A stretch of DNA of 64,000 nt, from the NCBI RefSeq assembly GCF_016545825.1, contig NC_052613.1, positions 10,912,001-10,976,000 on the forward strand, read 5' to 3'. This DNA comes from Eucalyptus grandis. Its lineage: Eukaryota > Streptophyta > Magnoliopsida > Myrtales > Myrtaceae. The position numbers were made by a program, and so were the translations under genes. Shown here in pieces: positions 11,415 to 23,168 of this stretch; within the stretch, counting starts at the first letter, position 1, and each line of letters opens with the position of its first letter. A model generated the notes under the pieces. It did not search any database, had not been told where the DNA came from, and saw only the letters and a list, made by a program, of their open reading frames with translations.

Positions 11415-13194
11415 CTATAACTGTGTCATCTCCTTTGCCTTAGTGTCATCACCTTCCCTCTTGTCCTCAAACAAAGCACCGATCTCTTCTAATGTCCTGC
11501 CCTTCGTCTCGGGCAAGAAGAAGTAGAAGAACAGACTCCCCAACACCATCACTCCACAGAGCACGAAGAACATGCCCGCAACGTTATCCGGTGGCTGATG
11601 CTCAAGAACGACATCGACACGGCCCCGCTCATCAGCCGATTCACTGAGATCGCGAGGGCTGTGCCCTGAGCCCGCAGCCGCAGCGGGAACACCTCCGATG
11701 AGTAGACCCAAGTGATGGGTCCGAGCCCGATCGAGAAGAAGGAGACATCGGCGCACACCGCCACGATGCTCACCACGATGGCCCAGAGCGGCTTGCTCCC
11801 GGAGGAGTGGTCGAGGAACTTTGAGCCCACGCCCAGAGCGGCCAGGGAACAGGCCATCCCCACCGAACCCAGCAGCAAGAGCGGGCGTCTCCCGAACCGA
11901 TCCAAGAATAGGGCCGAGACCATCACGAACGCGGCCTTGGAGCAGCCCATGATCACGTTGATCCCGAACAGCTTCTTTTTGTTGTGAATCCCGGCGGCAC
12001 GAAACACTTCAGGGGTGTAATAGATCACGGCGTCGTTCCCGGAGGCCTGCATGAAGAAGTTGATCCCGATGGCAGTGATGAGGATCCGGCGGAGGCCGGG
12101 CGAGGGACGGAGGAATTCCCTCCACACCCCTTGGCCGGTCCATCCTTTTGAAGCAGCCAAATCGGCATCATCCTGAGCAGCTTGGGTGATCTCCTGGAGT
12201 CTTGATTCAGCCTCTCCTTCATCGCTTGAAGTCTTTACCAACACCCTTTTCGCCTCCTCAATCCTGCCCTTCATGACAAGCCACCTAGGCGATTCAGGCA
12301 TGAAAATGATGCTCGACCCGAGGCCGATCGCCGGAAAGGCAGCCAGCCCAAGCATTATCCTCCAGTTTAACCCCTCGGGGAGGCCAGCGAGGGCATAATT
12401 GCAAATGTACCCGAGCAAGATCCCGGCCACAATGAAGAACTCCGGAAGGGAGGTGAGCATCCCCCTCACCGAGGCCGGGGCAATCTCAGCCGTGTAGAGC
12501 GGCGCGATCATGAGGGAGTACCCAACCCCAACACCGGCCACCACCCTGCCTGCCATGAGGAACGCATATGACGGCGCGAAGCCCATCAACAGGGCGCCGA
12601 TCAGGAAGGTCGACGCGGCTAGGACGATAGTATAACGCCGCCCAATGAGGTCGGAGGTCTTGCCGGAGGCCAGAGAGCCGACCAGCGAGCAGACGTTGAG
12701 TATACCCACGAGGAATTGTTCTTGCACGTACGTGATCTTGAGGTTCTCTCTGATGAAAATCACCGCACCGCTCATCACCCCGATATCTGCAAAATCAAAC
12801 TACCATCACCACCTCACCCCGGAAATTTCCCATGATTCTCAGTAAAAATTGCAACAATTCGGACTGTCTTACTCTACCCAACACGCGAATTCACGACCAT
12901 TTCTTATACCTATGTGTGATTCGATCAACAGATCACCAAAAATTGTGTCCTTTCCAATCCTATCTTGTGAGAAAACATAACCCCTTACCCATCTCCACAT
13001 TCCTAACTCGAATTAAACTTCGGCGCGATAAGCTGCACAATCTGAGAAAGAGATGGGACGACTCGATACTCACCGTAGCCCAAGAGGATCGAGTTCGTGG
13101 AGGCCATGACGGCACAGAGCAGAACGTACTTGTTCGCCCTAGGCTCCTTCTTGGGACCCGAAACGGCGAAAGTTGGCGCTTTTGGGTCATCCAT
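11415..13194 (-). CDS. PLT: Polyol/monosaccharide transporter (PLT-2), one-base frameshift near 3' end
   Basis: This encodes a major-facilitator sugar porter of the plant polyol transporter group. These are 12-TM plasma-membrane proton symporters for polyols and monosaccharides. Exon 1 is 13,074-13,194 (start ATG at 13,194) with donor GGTGAG. Exon 2 begins at 12,786 after a TTTTGCAG acceptor, and the split codon gives Asp in the DIGVMSGA motif. Visible motifs are SDLIGRRYT, PESPRWLV, GRRPLLLL and GPITWVYSSE. The exon lengths (121 + 1,372) sum to one base less than a multiple of three. A single G appears missing near 11,574-11,580, where paralogues keep frame. Read as given, the protein is about 452 aa and loses the last helix and PETKG. 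With the base present it would be about 497 aa, a normal length. The upstream minus strand is CT-rich, as in a 5' UTR. The cause is either a recent null mutation or an assembly error. Confidence 0.85.
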
Positions 13195-13440
13195 TTCAGC
13201 CAGTTTATCTTCACTCTCAGTCCCACAAGAGAAGAATGAAGGAAACCGCAAGCGAGAGGAAGAGAGAGAGAGAGAGAGAAGTGAGGAGAGAGAGTGAGTC
13301 GGGGTTGGTTGGTGGCTGCAGGGACATATATGTTGAGAATCGCGAGCCAGATTGCATGAAAGCAGAAATAGGAAAAAACACAAAAAGGCTGTGAGGATAA
13401 GGGCGCCGAAAATTCTTGCATGCATCGACCACACATGAAC
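13195..13440 (-). promoter_or_regulatory. PLT-2 5' UTR and proximal promoter region
   Basis: Immediately upstream of the PLT-2 start the minus strand is a CT microsatellite (plus-strand GA run, about 13,259-13,280). It is followed by 'acatatatg' near 13,325-13,333, a plausible TATA-like site. A similar but shorter arrangement precedes PLT-1. The assignment rests on position and composition only. Confidence 0.4.
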
Positions 13441-15269
13441 TCACTCCATCTAACTCGTCAGATTAGGCGATTTGCATACGAAATCTATCGTCATTCGACG
13501 ACGGAGATGCGCCGAGCCGACGAGCCCGTCGGGTTCGCCCCTGGCTCGGTCGCCGTCGAAAGCCCACGTGACACGTATGGGTTGCCCCCCAGCAATGATT
13601 AATCTTTGAAAGATCCTCGCCACCTTACTACCAAAGGAGCAAACTTTTTAGTCAGATTCCAACACGCGGCAGAAGGGTTGCTCTCAGAGAAGACCTCTTT
13701 AACACACAGCCAGTCAATACCAAAGTTGAAGCAATCGATCGCTCAGAGATTAAATGCTGCAGCGAGTCTCTTGTAATCTAGTGCAAAAGCGGAGGACAAC
13801 GTCGGAAATTCGTGCTCGAAAGGACGAGGGCGCCCGGGATTTTACGTGGAGGAGTGGAATAAAGCCTCCCTTTTGTAGGGTGGGGGGGAGAGATCGGACT
13901 TTTGGGGACGATCCGTCCCTGTTGAGATCGAAAGGGCTTTGGATTCTACCCTTCTTTTTTCCACACTTTGGATCTTGTCAATGGAAAAGGGTGTGCCAAA
14001 GCTATGATGTGGACCATCTTTAGTCAATTATTGCCCTAGTGGATCCCCAAAGTAAACTGGAGGTCCCGGTCCATCGCATCATGCCAAGATATAAAAAGGG
14101 ACTGAACGCGTCTTTTGGGGTAAACCAACTAATAAGTTGGTAAAACTGCCCTCTTATAGTGCATTTAGTAACCATTTTATTTTTAGGAATAACTTTTATT
14201 TAAAGATAGTTTTTTCTAATTTTGTTTCCTAGACGAATTTTTAAGCATTCGAACGTGTTTAGTAATATATAAAATTTATACTTTCAGAAAAAAAAAAAAT
14301 AGAATGTGTTTGGTACGATTCTCAATATTTTTTGTAACGTAAAAATTTCTTTTAATTTTTAAATAATTCTTTGAGATTTCTCTTTTTCTTTTTATCTTTT
14401 TTCATTCTCTTCTTTTTCCTCCTCAAGTTAGTAGCTGAGCCTCGACGATGGATGAGAGGCTTTGACCTCGCCAGCCTCGAGCTAGCCTCGTTAACGCGCG
14501 GCAATTAGATAAAGGAGAAAGAAGAATAAAATAAAATAAAAAAAAAATGACTTGATTCTAGAATTATTCTTGAGAAGAAAGAAATGATTTTTTTTTTTTA
14601 CTTTTTTATTATATTCTAAATCTATTTTCTGATCACTGATATATTTTCGGGAATAGGAAAATTATTTGATGTTACCAAACGAATTATTCTTCTTCTTTTG
14701 TTATGGGAAACAAAAGAATAAAAATAGCAAAAAATTGACCTTTTACCAAATAGGACCTTAACAAGCTTGGGTATGATTTTTATGACTTTAGACGGGGCCA
14801 AATCGAGTCGCCGAATTTCCTTTAGCGTAAAAACTGGGCTAAGATTCTACCCTCGAGGTTAAATGGATGAGAGGACATCTTTAGAATTTTAAGACGTGCC
14901 TGTCTAGGAAGGGTACTACGGAACATAGATCATTGGGCAGAGTCGAATCTTTAGAATTGTAAAGTCAAACAAACTCCAAATTGACATGCGACGATTGAGA
15001 ACGACGGACATATGGAAAGAATTGTCCCACGTACTTACAAGTTGTTCTTAGGCCTTTTTTCATATTTCGTTGCATAATTACATTGTCACAAATAATTAAT
15101 TGAAAATACAGGGCAAATTCGTGTGGCGGAGCAAGGCTAATACCCCGCCCACCCCACCCTTTCTCGCTTAATACCTTGCAGGAAAATTCGCCCCATTGAA
15201 GTTGATGCCTCACGGGGTACAAATTTCTTGTGCCCCGTACCGATCCTTATATTTGTGGAATTAATTCTT
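13441..15269. other. Intergenic stretch, no gene recognised
   Basis: About 13,450-14,040 is mixed-composition sequence with short open frames on both strands that resemble nothing I know. About 14,155-14,765 looks like a decayed DNA transposon: it opens 'gtgcatttagtaaccat', closes 'taccaaataggacctta', and has an internal 'gcctcgagctagcctcg' palindromic island. No target duplication was confirmed. 14,766-15,269 shows nothing notable. Confidence 0.4.
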
Positions 15270-15665
15270 TTAGTATTAATAACACGAAAAAAGCAAACTA
15301 ATTTTTTTACTACAAAAAATTAAAAATGATATAATCGTGATAAATTTATCTCAAATTAATTTTTATATCAAAAATCCAAAAACTGATATATTTGTGATAA
15401 ATTAACCCTCTATTAATTTTGATTAAATTAGATAATACAACGAAAAATCATAAATTAGTATATATATGACAAACAGAAAATAAAATCTTAAACTAGTATA
15501 CTCATTAGCTGTAATATGTCATCTAATTGAGTATATAATGAAAACTAACGTAAGGTAAATTTGTTATAAGTATACTAATTTGAGAATTTTTATAATCAAA
15601 AAATTAATATGAATAAGTTCATTATAAATATATTAATTTTAATTTTTTATAATATTAACCCGTTC
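15270..15665. mobile_element. Diverged MITE of the GGGTTAATACC family
   Basis: The block begins with 'agtattaataacac' and ends with 'tataatattaaccc'. In between it repeats 'gtgataaatttatctcaaattaa' type phrases in both orientations, like the well-preserved copy at 6,879-7,390. The termini are too diverged for a target duplication to be read. Confidence 0.5.
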
Positions 15666-16390
15666 TTTTATGCCAACGTGTGTTCATTAACAAAATCTCA
15701 CTTCTAAAGGCAATTGGACAAGTTAAGGACGCCGTGACAAGACAACCCAAATATGCATAATGCATAAGCTACTTTATTCCCATCATTTGCACGTACGGCA
15801 TAATTAATTTCAGTATAAACCTCACTTGTAATTATAAAGGAGAAGAAGACCCCCGGGCCAACGCACATTGGCGAGAAGAAAAAAAAGTTAATAAAACTTA
15901 ATTTGAGGCAAAATAATACTATAAATATCACAATTTTCATATTACGTTCACTTCAATCTCATAATTTTCACATAATACTAATTTCGGACCATATTTTGCA
16001 ATCACTTGAGTTTCATATCAATGATATATTTCATATAAGAGCCCTAAGTGGCTTTTTTCATTAAATTTTTGAGTTTGGCGAATCTTTTTTTGTAGGAAAA
16101 ATAGAATTTCAGTGTGGATAGAAGACAAGACCACATGACACTTCTAACTAAATTGACTTCATCTGAGGAAAAACTACTAAGTTGACCAACACCGGGGACA
16201 ACGATTGGCTCTACCACCTCTGGCCACCGCCATAGTAGCTCACACATCTTGTCATCGCTCCCTTGTGGTTGGAAGCTCGGCGCCGAGTCATTAACCACAG
16301 CCTCAGGCATCAATCTCCAAGCCTCAAGCTTTACCCTTTATCTCGGGCATCACGCGCCGACCTCCTGAGCCCAAATTCAATTTTATCAAT
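15666..16390. other. Intergenic flank upstream of copia element 1
   Basis: This is AT-rich to about 16,080, then a mixed region with words such as 'ccatagtagctcacac'. Short minus-strand open frames here have no recognisable domain. The last five bases before the LTR (16,386-16,390) are tcaat. Confidence 0.4.
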
Positions 16391-17160
16391 TGTTAAATTA
16401 TATCTTGAGTTTGAGCGTTTACAAAACGCGATTCGCCGAATTCTTAAAGCCACACAAAAGAGATAAAATAGAATATATATAAGGGTTGCAAAGTTTTCTT
16501 TTTCCTTGCAGAGGAGGTGAATAAGCCGAAGATGTCGTGGGGCCCAAAATTGAACGGAATCCAAAAATGTTATCTTCCGAAGCCCTAAAAAGCCGAAGAC
16601 GTTAGCTTCGTGGGGCCCAAACGCGCACACACATATTCTACGTAAAAGCCAAACATTGGTGGGCCCAGGTCAAGCTTTGACCATGGGCACACACATATAA
16701 AGCATCCAGGAGGTGTGCGGTGGAAAACCTATGTAGAAGAGTTGCTGCCAAAGGCCTATGAAGAAAGAATAGAAAGGAGACGCATGTCCACGTAAGCCAC
16801 ATGAAGCTTTCCAAAGAAACGCGAAGATTTATGTATATAGAGCATTTCGTTTGAGTTTGAACGCGCGGTAATTTTGTGCTATGAGTTTATATTCAAATGA
16901 GTTATTTATTTATAAACAATTTAGGTTTGGGATTAAATCTAGGTGTGGGAAATACTTGAGCGTGCGAGTGATTGTAAACTCAGATTCTTCAATTATAGTG
17001 AATTATTTGCTGCTGGCTCTCCCCGTGGATGTAGGTACCAATACTCGGACCGAACCACATAAATTTCTAGTGTTTTTATTATTTTTCATTTATTTCTCTG
17101 GTGATTTCGCGTTGACGTAAATTGTAAGATCCTATCGTTTCCGCATATTATATCCCAACA
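16391..17160 (+). repeat. 5' LTR of copia element 1
   Basis: This 770-bp direct repeat is bounded by TG and CA. A TATA-like box (tatatataagg) lies at about 16,474-16,484, with the matching box in the 3' LTR near 22,420-22,430. The partner LTR totals about 751 bp once the nested insertion is ignored. Many substitutions separate the two, so this element is older than element 2. Confidence 0.9.
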
Positions 17161-17162
17161 AT

Positions 17163-17174
17163 TGGTATCAAAGC
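17163..17174 (+). promoter_or_regulatory. Primer-binding site of element 1
   Basis: tggtatcaaagc begins two bases after the LTR end. It matches the complement of the 3' end of plant initiator tRNA-Met except for one base (a instead of g in the 'cag' of the usual site). This is the minus-strand priming site for reverse transcription. Confidence 0.8.
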
Positions 17175-17251
17175 TTAGGATTGGATTTCTTGATTGTAAT
17201 TATGAGTTTTTGCTTGTCTAATTATTATCTAAAAATTATGTTATTGCAATT

Positions 17252-17975
17252 ATGTTTGAGAGGAAATCTGAAATTGAGAAATTTAACGGGAGCAACAACT
17301 TTGTATTATGGAGCATCAAGATCCGAGCCTTATTGACAACCCAAGGTTTGGCCAAGGCACTGGATGGTGAAGATGAGTTGCCGATTATTATGAAAGCCTC
17401 TAAGAGGGTAGAGTTAATGGAAAGAGCAAATAGTACAATTCTATTAAATTTGTCGGATGAGATTTTAATAGAGGTTGCTGAGAAGAATATGATGCTATGT
17501 TATGGGCAAAACTTCAAGCACTCTATGTGAAGAAAGGTTTGAACAATCGCTTGTACATGTTGAAAAATATATTTCAATTTAGATCTATTGAAGGTACATC
17601 TATCAAAATCCACCTAGATGAATTTAATAAACTCATGATGGATTTGAAAAACGTCGGTAAGAATCTTGATAATGAAGAACATGGCATGATGTTATTAGCC
17701 TTTTTACCAGAGTCATGGGAGCGTACTACAATTACCTTAGAAGAGGTAAAGTCCGCTTTATTCTCTAAGGAGTAACGGAGAAAGTTGCGAGATGACGGTC
17801 TGGCGTAAGGAGTAGCGTGAGCACTGATAATTTGGGGTATAGAACAACATCTAGGGCCTAATAGCAGTAGAGGTAAAAGCAGATTGAAATCACACCATAG
17901 AAAGTCCAAGAAACGCGTGAAGTGCTTTGAGTGTCACGAGGAGGGGCACATCAGGAAAGATTGTCCAAAGTGGAG
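17252..17975 (+). pseudogene. Copia element 1 gag
   Basis: The capsid-like open frame 17,252-17,530 contains the typical 'NNFVLWSIKIRALL' start. A frameshift leads into a second frame, 17,497-17,775 (ending in 'VKSALFSKE'). A CX2CX4HX4C zinc knuckle (CFECHEEGHIRKDC) follows at 17,923-17,964 after an in-frame stop. Gag packages the element RNA in virus-like particles. The frameshift near 17,490-17,500 and the stop at 17,773 make it defective. Confidence 0.85.
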
Positions 17976-18073
17976 GAATAAAACTAATAGGCAGAATGCC
18001 ACAAGTAGTATAACAAAGCAATATGACAAATGTTGTCGAGGGGAGCAATAATGATGCATAAGCTGTTTAATGT

Positions 18074-20402
18074 GTGACTACTATTTCGTCAAGAGACAAA
18101 TGGGTGTTGGATTCGAGATGTTCTTATCATATGACGTCTCATAAGAACCGGTTTACTACTTATCAGACTGCAGATGGTGGTAGAGTTCTTTTGGGGAATA
18201 ATGCAATCCGTAAGGCTGTGAAGATAAGGATAATTTGCATTCGGATGCACGATGGGGTGGTGCGCATATTAACATATGTAAGGCATGTGCTAGAGCTCAA
18301 GAAGAACCTTATTTCTCTGGGGACACTCAATGATATTGGGTGTAGGTACACCGCTGAAAGTGAAGTATTGAAGATCTCTCGAGGTGCCATGACAATGATG
18401 AAAGGGAAGAAAGTGAATACTCTCTATCATCTACTAGGAGAGACTATGATCGGAACCACTGCAATTTCATCAGGTGAGTTACACTCTAACTTGACTTTAT
18501 TATTACATATGCGTTTAGGGCACATGAGTGAGGCAGGTATGACAATGTTAAGTGAAATGGAGTTATTGAAGGGTCAAAAAACAAGGAAGCTGGACTTATG
18601 TGAGCATTGCATTTTTGAGAAGTAGCAACACGTTAAGTTTACTACAGTTATTCATTCGACCAAACAATCAGTTGAATATATTCATACAAACGTCTGGAGC
18701 CCATCTTCGATTCATTCGAAAGGAGGTGCCCGATATATGCTGACATTTATCGACGATTATTCGAGGAAGGTATGCGTATACTTTTGAAAGCACAAATATG
18801 ATATGTTCAATCAATTTAAGAAATTTAAGGCATTGATTGAGAAGCAGTCAAATAAAAAAATCAAGTGTATGAGAATTGATAATGGCATGGAGTTATGTGG
18901 TAAAGTTTTTACCGAATTCTGCGAGAAAGAAGGTATTGTGAGACACCGCACAGTATTTGGAATACCGCAGCAAAATAGTGTGGCAGAACGAAAGAACAGG
19001 TCTTTACTTAAGCAAGCTTGATGCATGCTTTCATATACAGGACTTGACAAGGAATTTTAGGCCGAAGCAATTAACATGGTGTGTTATCTGGTTAATTGAT
19101 CCCCATTATCTACTATCGAGTGGAAGATTCCCGAGAAAGTATGGTTAAGGAAACCTATTGATTACTCCGGATTATGTATATTCAGATGTCCTGTGTATGC
19201 TCATGCAAGTAATGGTAAGCTTGAGCCGAGGGCAAAGAAGTACATATTTCTGGATTATGCATATGGGATGAAAGGCTACCACCTAATTTTCTAATCAGCA
19301 GAGATGTGATTTTCGACGAGACTGCAATGCTTTAACGGAGGAGTTCTGAGACACAACCAGCAGAGAAGACATATCATGGTATCATTAGTGAGGTGGAGTT
19401 TCAGGTGGAGACTTTGGAGACCTCGAAGGTAACAGAAGTTAAGACTGCAGATGAAACCACAGTTCCTAAAGTCGGTGATAGTGAACAACCAGCAAAGCCA
19501 CATCATACTATAGCCGTAGATAGACAGAGGAGATAAATTAAATCACTGGTACATTGTGATTATACCGATATTGTTTATGCATTGATTATAGGTTATGAGG
19601 TGGAGACAGATGATCCTTCGTCTTGCTCTGAGGCAATGGCTAGATTGGAGTCATCACAGTGGCTATGGGCTATGAGTGAAGAGATGGAATCACTCCATCA
19701 TAATCAGACATGGGAGCTGGTCAAAGTACTTAAGAGTCAAAAGATTGTTGGAAGTAAATGGGTTTTTAAACAGAAAGAAGGCATTCCCGGTGTTGAGGTA
19801 GCGAGGTATAAGGCGAGACTTGTGGCGAAGGATATACACAGCGTGAGAGCATTGATTACAAGGTGTTCTCTCCTGTGGTAAGACATACTTCTATTCGTGT
19901 TTTACTTGTCTTAGTTGCTTCGTAAGATCTCAAGTTAAAGCAACTAGATGTGAAAACTGCATTTCTTTACGGTGAGTTGAAGGAGCAGATTTACATGAGG
20001 CAACCAAAGAAGTTTGCTATTCTGGGTAAAGAATATCATGCTTGATTGTTGAAGAAATCTTTATATGGGCTAAAACAATCTCTTAAGCAGTGGTATAAAC
20101 GCTTTGATACTTTCATGGCTAGTCAAAACTATTCAAAAAGTCAAATGGATAAATGTGTTTACTATAGGAGATTAGAGAATGATTCTTTGATTTATTTACT
20201 CTTATATGTTAATGATATACTGATTGTAGCTAAGAATATGTCTAATATTGATGTGCTGAAAATACATTGAGATGAAAAATTTAGGTGCTACAAAGAAAAT
20301 TTTGGGTATGGAGATTTTGCGTGATAAGGCTACAGGAATTTTACGTCTAGTTCAGAAGAAATATATTAAGAAGATAGTAGCACGTTTTAATATTCAATTG
20401 GC
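18074..20402 (+). pseudogene. Copia element 1 pol, 5' part (protease, integrase, reverse transcriptase)
   Basis: The open frame 18,074-18,625 has the protease site WVLDSRCSYHM, where the usual DSG has become DSR (18,110-18,118), and then the pre-integrase H/C zinc-binding segment (HMRLGHMS ... CEHC). Integrase follows at about 18,650-19,020, with RIDNGMEL and the PQQNSVAERKNR catalytic-Glu region but an in-frame stop near 18,785. Reverse transcriptase covers about 19,580-20,400 in several frames. Its active-site YVDD reads YVND (20,205-20,216), losing one catalytic Asp. The coding region continues after the Mutator-like insertion at 21,504. Confidence 0.85.
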
Positions 20403-20410
20403 AAAATCTA

Positions 20411-21494
20411 GGGATAAGTGTTCCAGAAGTCCTACAACTTGTCATTTTTAAAGTGCATTTCAGTCCTAAAACTTGCAAAAAGTGCATTTAAGTCCTAAAA
20501 CTTGTCAAATTGTTTCAAACGAGTCCTAAGATCGACGCCGTTAGCCTTTTCCGTTAAATATGCTGACGTGGCCTATTAAATAATTTTTTATTTTCCACGT
20601 GTATTTTTAATTATTTTTATCCATTTTAAAAAATATATAGATTTAAAAACTAAAAAATTAAATTTATTCTTATCCTATTTTCAACAAAAACTAAAAAGAA
20701 AAGTTAAAAAAATTTATTTTTAAAATTATTATAAAAAAATTACCAACTCTTCTCCCCGCCACCGCGGCCGCCGCCGCCCCCGTCACCGAAGCCGGGCGAC
20801 GGTCGCCGGCCCCGGGCGGATGGCCGGCCTTGCCGGCCCCGTGAGGGCGGCGACGACTCACCCGGGGGGCGGCCGCCGGCCCCGCGAGGGCCGACGGGCC
20901 CAAATCGGGCACCCTCGCTCGCTCCGGTGCGGGTGCCCAGATTTGGGCCCGCCGGCCCTCGCGGGGGCCGGCAGCCATCGCCCCCAGGTGAGTCGTCGTC
21001 GGCCCTAGGCGAGGCCTCGTCGGCCCCGAGCGAGGGCCGACAAGGCCTCGCCCGGGCGGGGGCGATCGCCGGCCCTAGCTCCTGGGCCGGCGAGGCCGCC
21101 ACCCCCGCCCGAGCCCGACCGTCGCCCGGCCCCTCCCGGCGATGGGCGGCGGTAGCGCGGCGGTGGGGGAGGAGCCGCTGTTTTTTTTTTTGTTTTTTTT
21201 AATAAATATTTTAAATTTTTTTAAAGTTTTTGGTAAAAATAAGATAAATGAATAAATTTGATTTTTAGTTTTTAAATCTAATTTTTAAAAAATAATTAAA
21301 AAATACACGTGGAAGATAAAAAAAATTATTTAAAATACCACGTCGGCATATTTAACGGAAAATGCTAACGGCGTCGATCTTAGGACTCGTTTGAAATAAT
21401 TTGACAAGTTTTAGGACTTAAATGCACTTTTTGCAAGTTTTATGACTGAAATGCACTTTCGTGACAAGTTGTAGGACTTCCAAACACTTATCCC
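20411..21494. mobile_element. Non-autonomous Mutator-like element with long inverted repeats and GC-rich core
   Basis: The ends are GGGATAAGTG and CACTTATCCC. The terminal inverted repeats extend roughly 250-300 bp with few mismatches and contain 'gatcgacgccgttagc' and 'gtcctaaaacttgtcaaatt' in opposite orientation. Perfect 9-bp duplications, caaaatcta, flank it at 20,402-20,410 and 21,495-21,503. Removing the element and one duplication rejoins the copia pol reading frame (AKSISTPLV). The core, about 20,755-21,180, is extremely G+C rich and carries a long imperfect palindrome around 20,898-20,952. It encodes no transposase. The core may be captured DNA, as in Pack-MULEs, but I cannot name a source. 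Confidence 0.93.
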
Positions 21495-21503
21495 CAAAAT
21501 CTA

Positions 21504-22253
21504 TAAGTACACCTTTAGTGAACACTTTAAACTTTTAGAAAAATTATCACTGCAAACTGAGGATGAAGAAGAGCATATGTCCCGTGTTCCTTATTCTAGT
21601 GTTGTGGGCAATATTATGTATGCTATGGTGTACACTAGGCCTGATATTTCACAAGCTGCGAGCATGGTTAGTCGCTATATGAAGCGTCTTAATAAAACTC
21701 ATTGGAAAGCTGTAAAGTGGATCCCCAGATATTTGAAGAGGACAATAGACGTCGGTATAGTGTACCAGAGAGACAGCAATGGCAGTGGGACAACTGGTTT
21801 TGTAGATTCGGATCATGCCGGTGACTTGGATGATCGTAGATCTTTAGTAGAGTACGTGTTTATGTTAACGGGTGGTGCAGTTAGTTGGAAAGCATCTTAC
21901 AGGATCACATTGCCTTATCTTTGACTGAGGCAGAGTACATGGTACTAATCTTTGTAGCGAATGAGGTGATATGGTTATAAAGTTTAATCTCGGACTTTGG
22001 GTTAGAACAGAAAAGTGTGGATATACACTATGATAACCAATGTGCGATATATTTGACGTATAATTCAGTTTATCACAAGCGAACGAAGCATATCAACATC
22101 ATGTACCATTTCATTCGAGATGTCTTAGCTAAGAGTAATATTATTGTCAAAAATATTGCTGCAGCATATAACCTAGCAGACATGATGACTAAGTTTGTTC
22201 CTTTGGCAAAACTTAAGTTTTGTTTTACCTCTATTGGCGTCTATGGAGAGTGA
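21504..22253 (+). pseudogene. Copia element 1 pol, 3' part (RNase H)
   Basis: Frame 21,577-21,924 carries the conserved end of the RT region (YSSVVGNIMYAMVYTRPDI) and the start of RNase H (FVDSDHAGDLDDRRS). After a frameshift, 22,017-22,253 carries its end (YDNQCAIYL, RTKHINIMYHFIR, ADMMTKF). RNase H degrades the RNA strand during reverse transcription. The frame breaks at about 21,920-22,010 show decay. Confidence 0.85.
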
Positions 22254-22334
22254 GCGTCCATCGGAACGTTGGGAGAGTAACATGGATGATGAGCACTATA
22301 AATTAGCTTCAAATATCGAGCCAAGTTGGAGAAT

Positions 22335-22776
22335 TGTTAAATTATGTCTCGAGTTTGAGTATTTACAAAATGCGATTTGCTGGACTCTTAAAACTGCACG
22401 AAAGAGGAAATAAAATAATATATATATAAGGGCACCAAAGTTTTCTTTTTTAGTTGTAGAGGAGGCCAAATAAGCTGAAGATGTTGTGGGGTCCAAAATT
22501 CAACAGAATCTGAAAGATGTTATCTTTGGAAGCTTGTAAAAGTCGAAGACGTTAGCTTCGTGGGGCCCAAACGCATACACACATATTCCACCATAAAAGT
22601 CAAACATTGGTGGGCCCAGGTCAAACTTTGACCATGGGCACACACATATAAAGATAAAGTAACGTCCAGAAGCCCTATGAAGGCAGAATAGAAAGGAGCC
22701 GCACGTCCACGCAAGCCAGACGGAGCTTTCCAAAGGAACGCAAAGATTTACGTATGTAAAGCGTTTCGTTCGAGCT
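22335..22776 (+). repeat. 3' LTR of copia element 1, first part
   Basis: This portion matches 16,391-16,860 of the 5' LTR and is preceded by a purine-rich tract (ccaagttggagaa). It stops at the 5-bp sequence gagct (22,772-22,776) where element 2 is inserted. The remainder of the LTR is at 30,229-30,537. Confidence 0.9.
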
Positions 22777-23155
22777 TGAAGACTTTATTAGGCTTAAGGA
22801 TCGTCCGCCCAAGTTGGGCCGAGAAAGCCCGGCCCACGGGAATAGGGCCCGTGGAAGGAGATAGGTATAAAAGGGAGGAGAGAGAGAGAAAAACACACCG
22901 TTTTGTTCAAAAGGAAAAGACGTACGTTTCTCTCAACTCTCTCTCTCTCTTTGTCGTTTTCTCCAAAAAGCAAAACAGGGAAGCACGAAGGCCAATTTGC
23001 TTCACCGGATCGAACATGACCAAGTTTCTCTTCCTCTAACGGCATCGGTGTTTAATCTGTGGCTAAAAGGTACGCTCGAACTGGTGTCTTCGGGCTCATC
23101 TTCCGCATCGATTTAGTGTCGAATCCGGCTTTTCGGGGATCGGTCATTCCCAACA
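22777..23155 (+). repeat. 5' LTR of copia element 2
   Basis: This 379-bp LTR is TG...CA bounded. It has a TATA box (tataaaa, 22,866-22,872) followed by GA- and CT-rich microsatellites that probably lie in the transcript leader. It is about 42 bp shorter than the 3' LTR because of one indel near position 23,070-23,110. Confidence 0.93.
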
Positions 23156-23156
23156 T

Positions 23157-23168
23157 TGGTATCAGAGC
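23157..23168 (+). promoter_or_regulatory. Primer-binding site of element 2
   Basis: tggtatcagagc begins one base after the 5' LTR. It is a full match to the complement of the 3' end of plant initiator tRNA-Met, the usual primer for copia elements. Confidence 0.9.

Larger units (their letters stand above)
7590..13440. repeat. Segmental duplication, copy B (PLT-2 and its 3' flank)
   Basis: This is the partner of copy A (400-3,700). Homology covers the SINE-like block, the C/T-rich stretch at 7,940-8,100, the flank at 10,430-10,620, and PLT-2 with its 5' UTR. Copy B is expanded by AT-rich repeat sequence at 8,230-9,360 and by the 355-bp tandem array at 9,361-10,426. Confidence 0.75.

Noticed and set aside
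20691..21202. Open frames of 60-120 codons on both strands in the GC-rich core of the Mutator-like element
   Set aside because: High G+C lowers stop frequency; the frames are Pro/Arg/Gly/Ala-rich on both strands and show no domain.
22860..22950. GA/CT microsatellites read as a gene promoter
   Set aside because: They are part of both LTRs of element 2 and belong to the retrotransposon.
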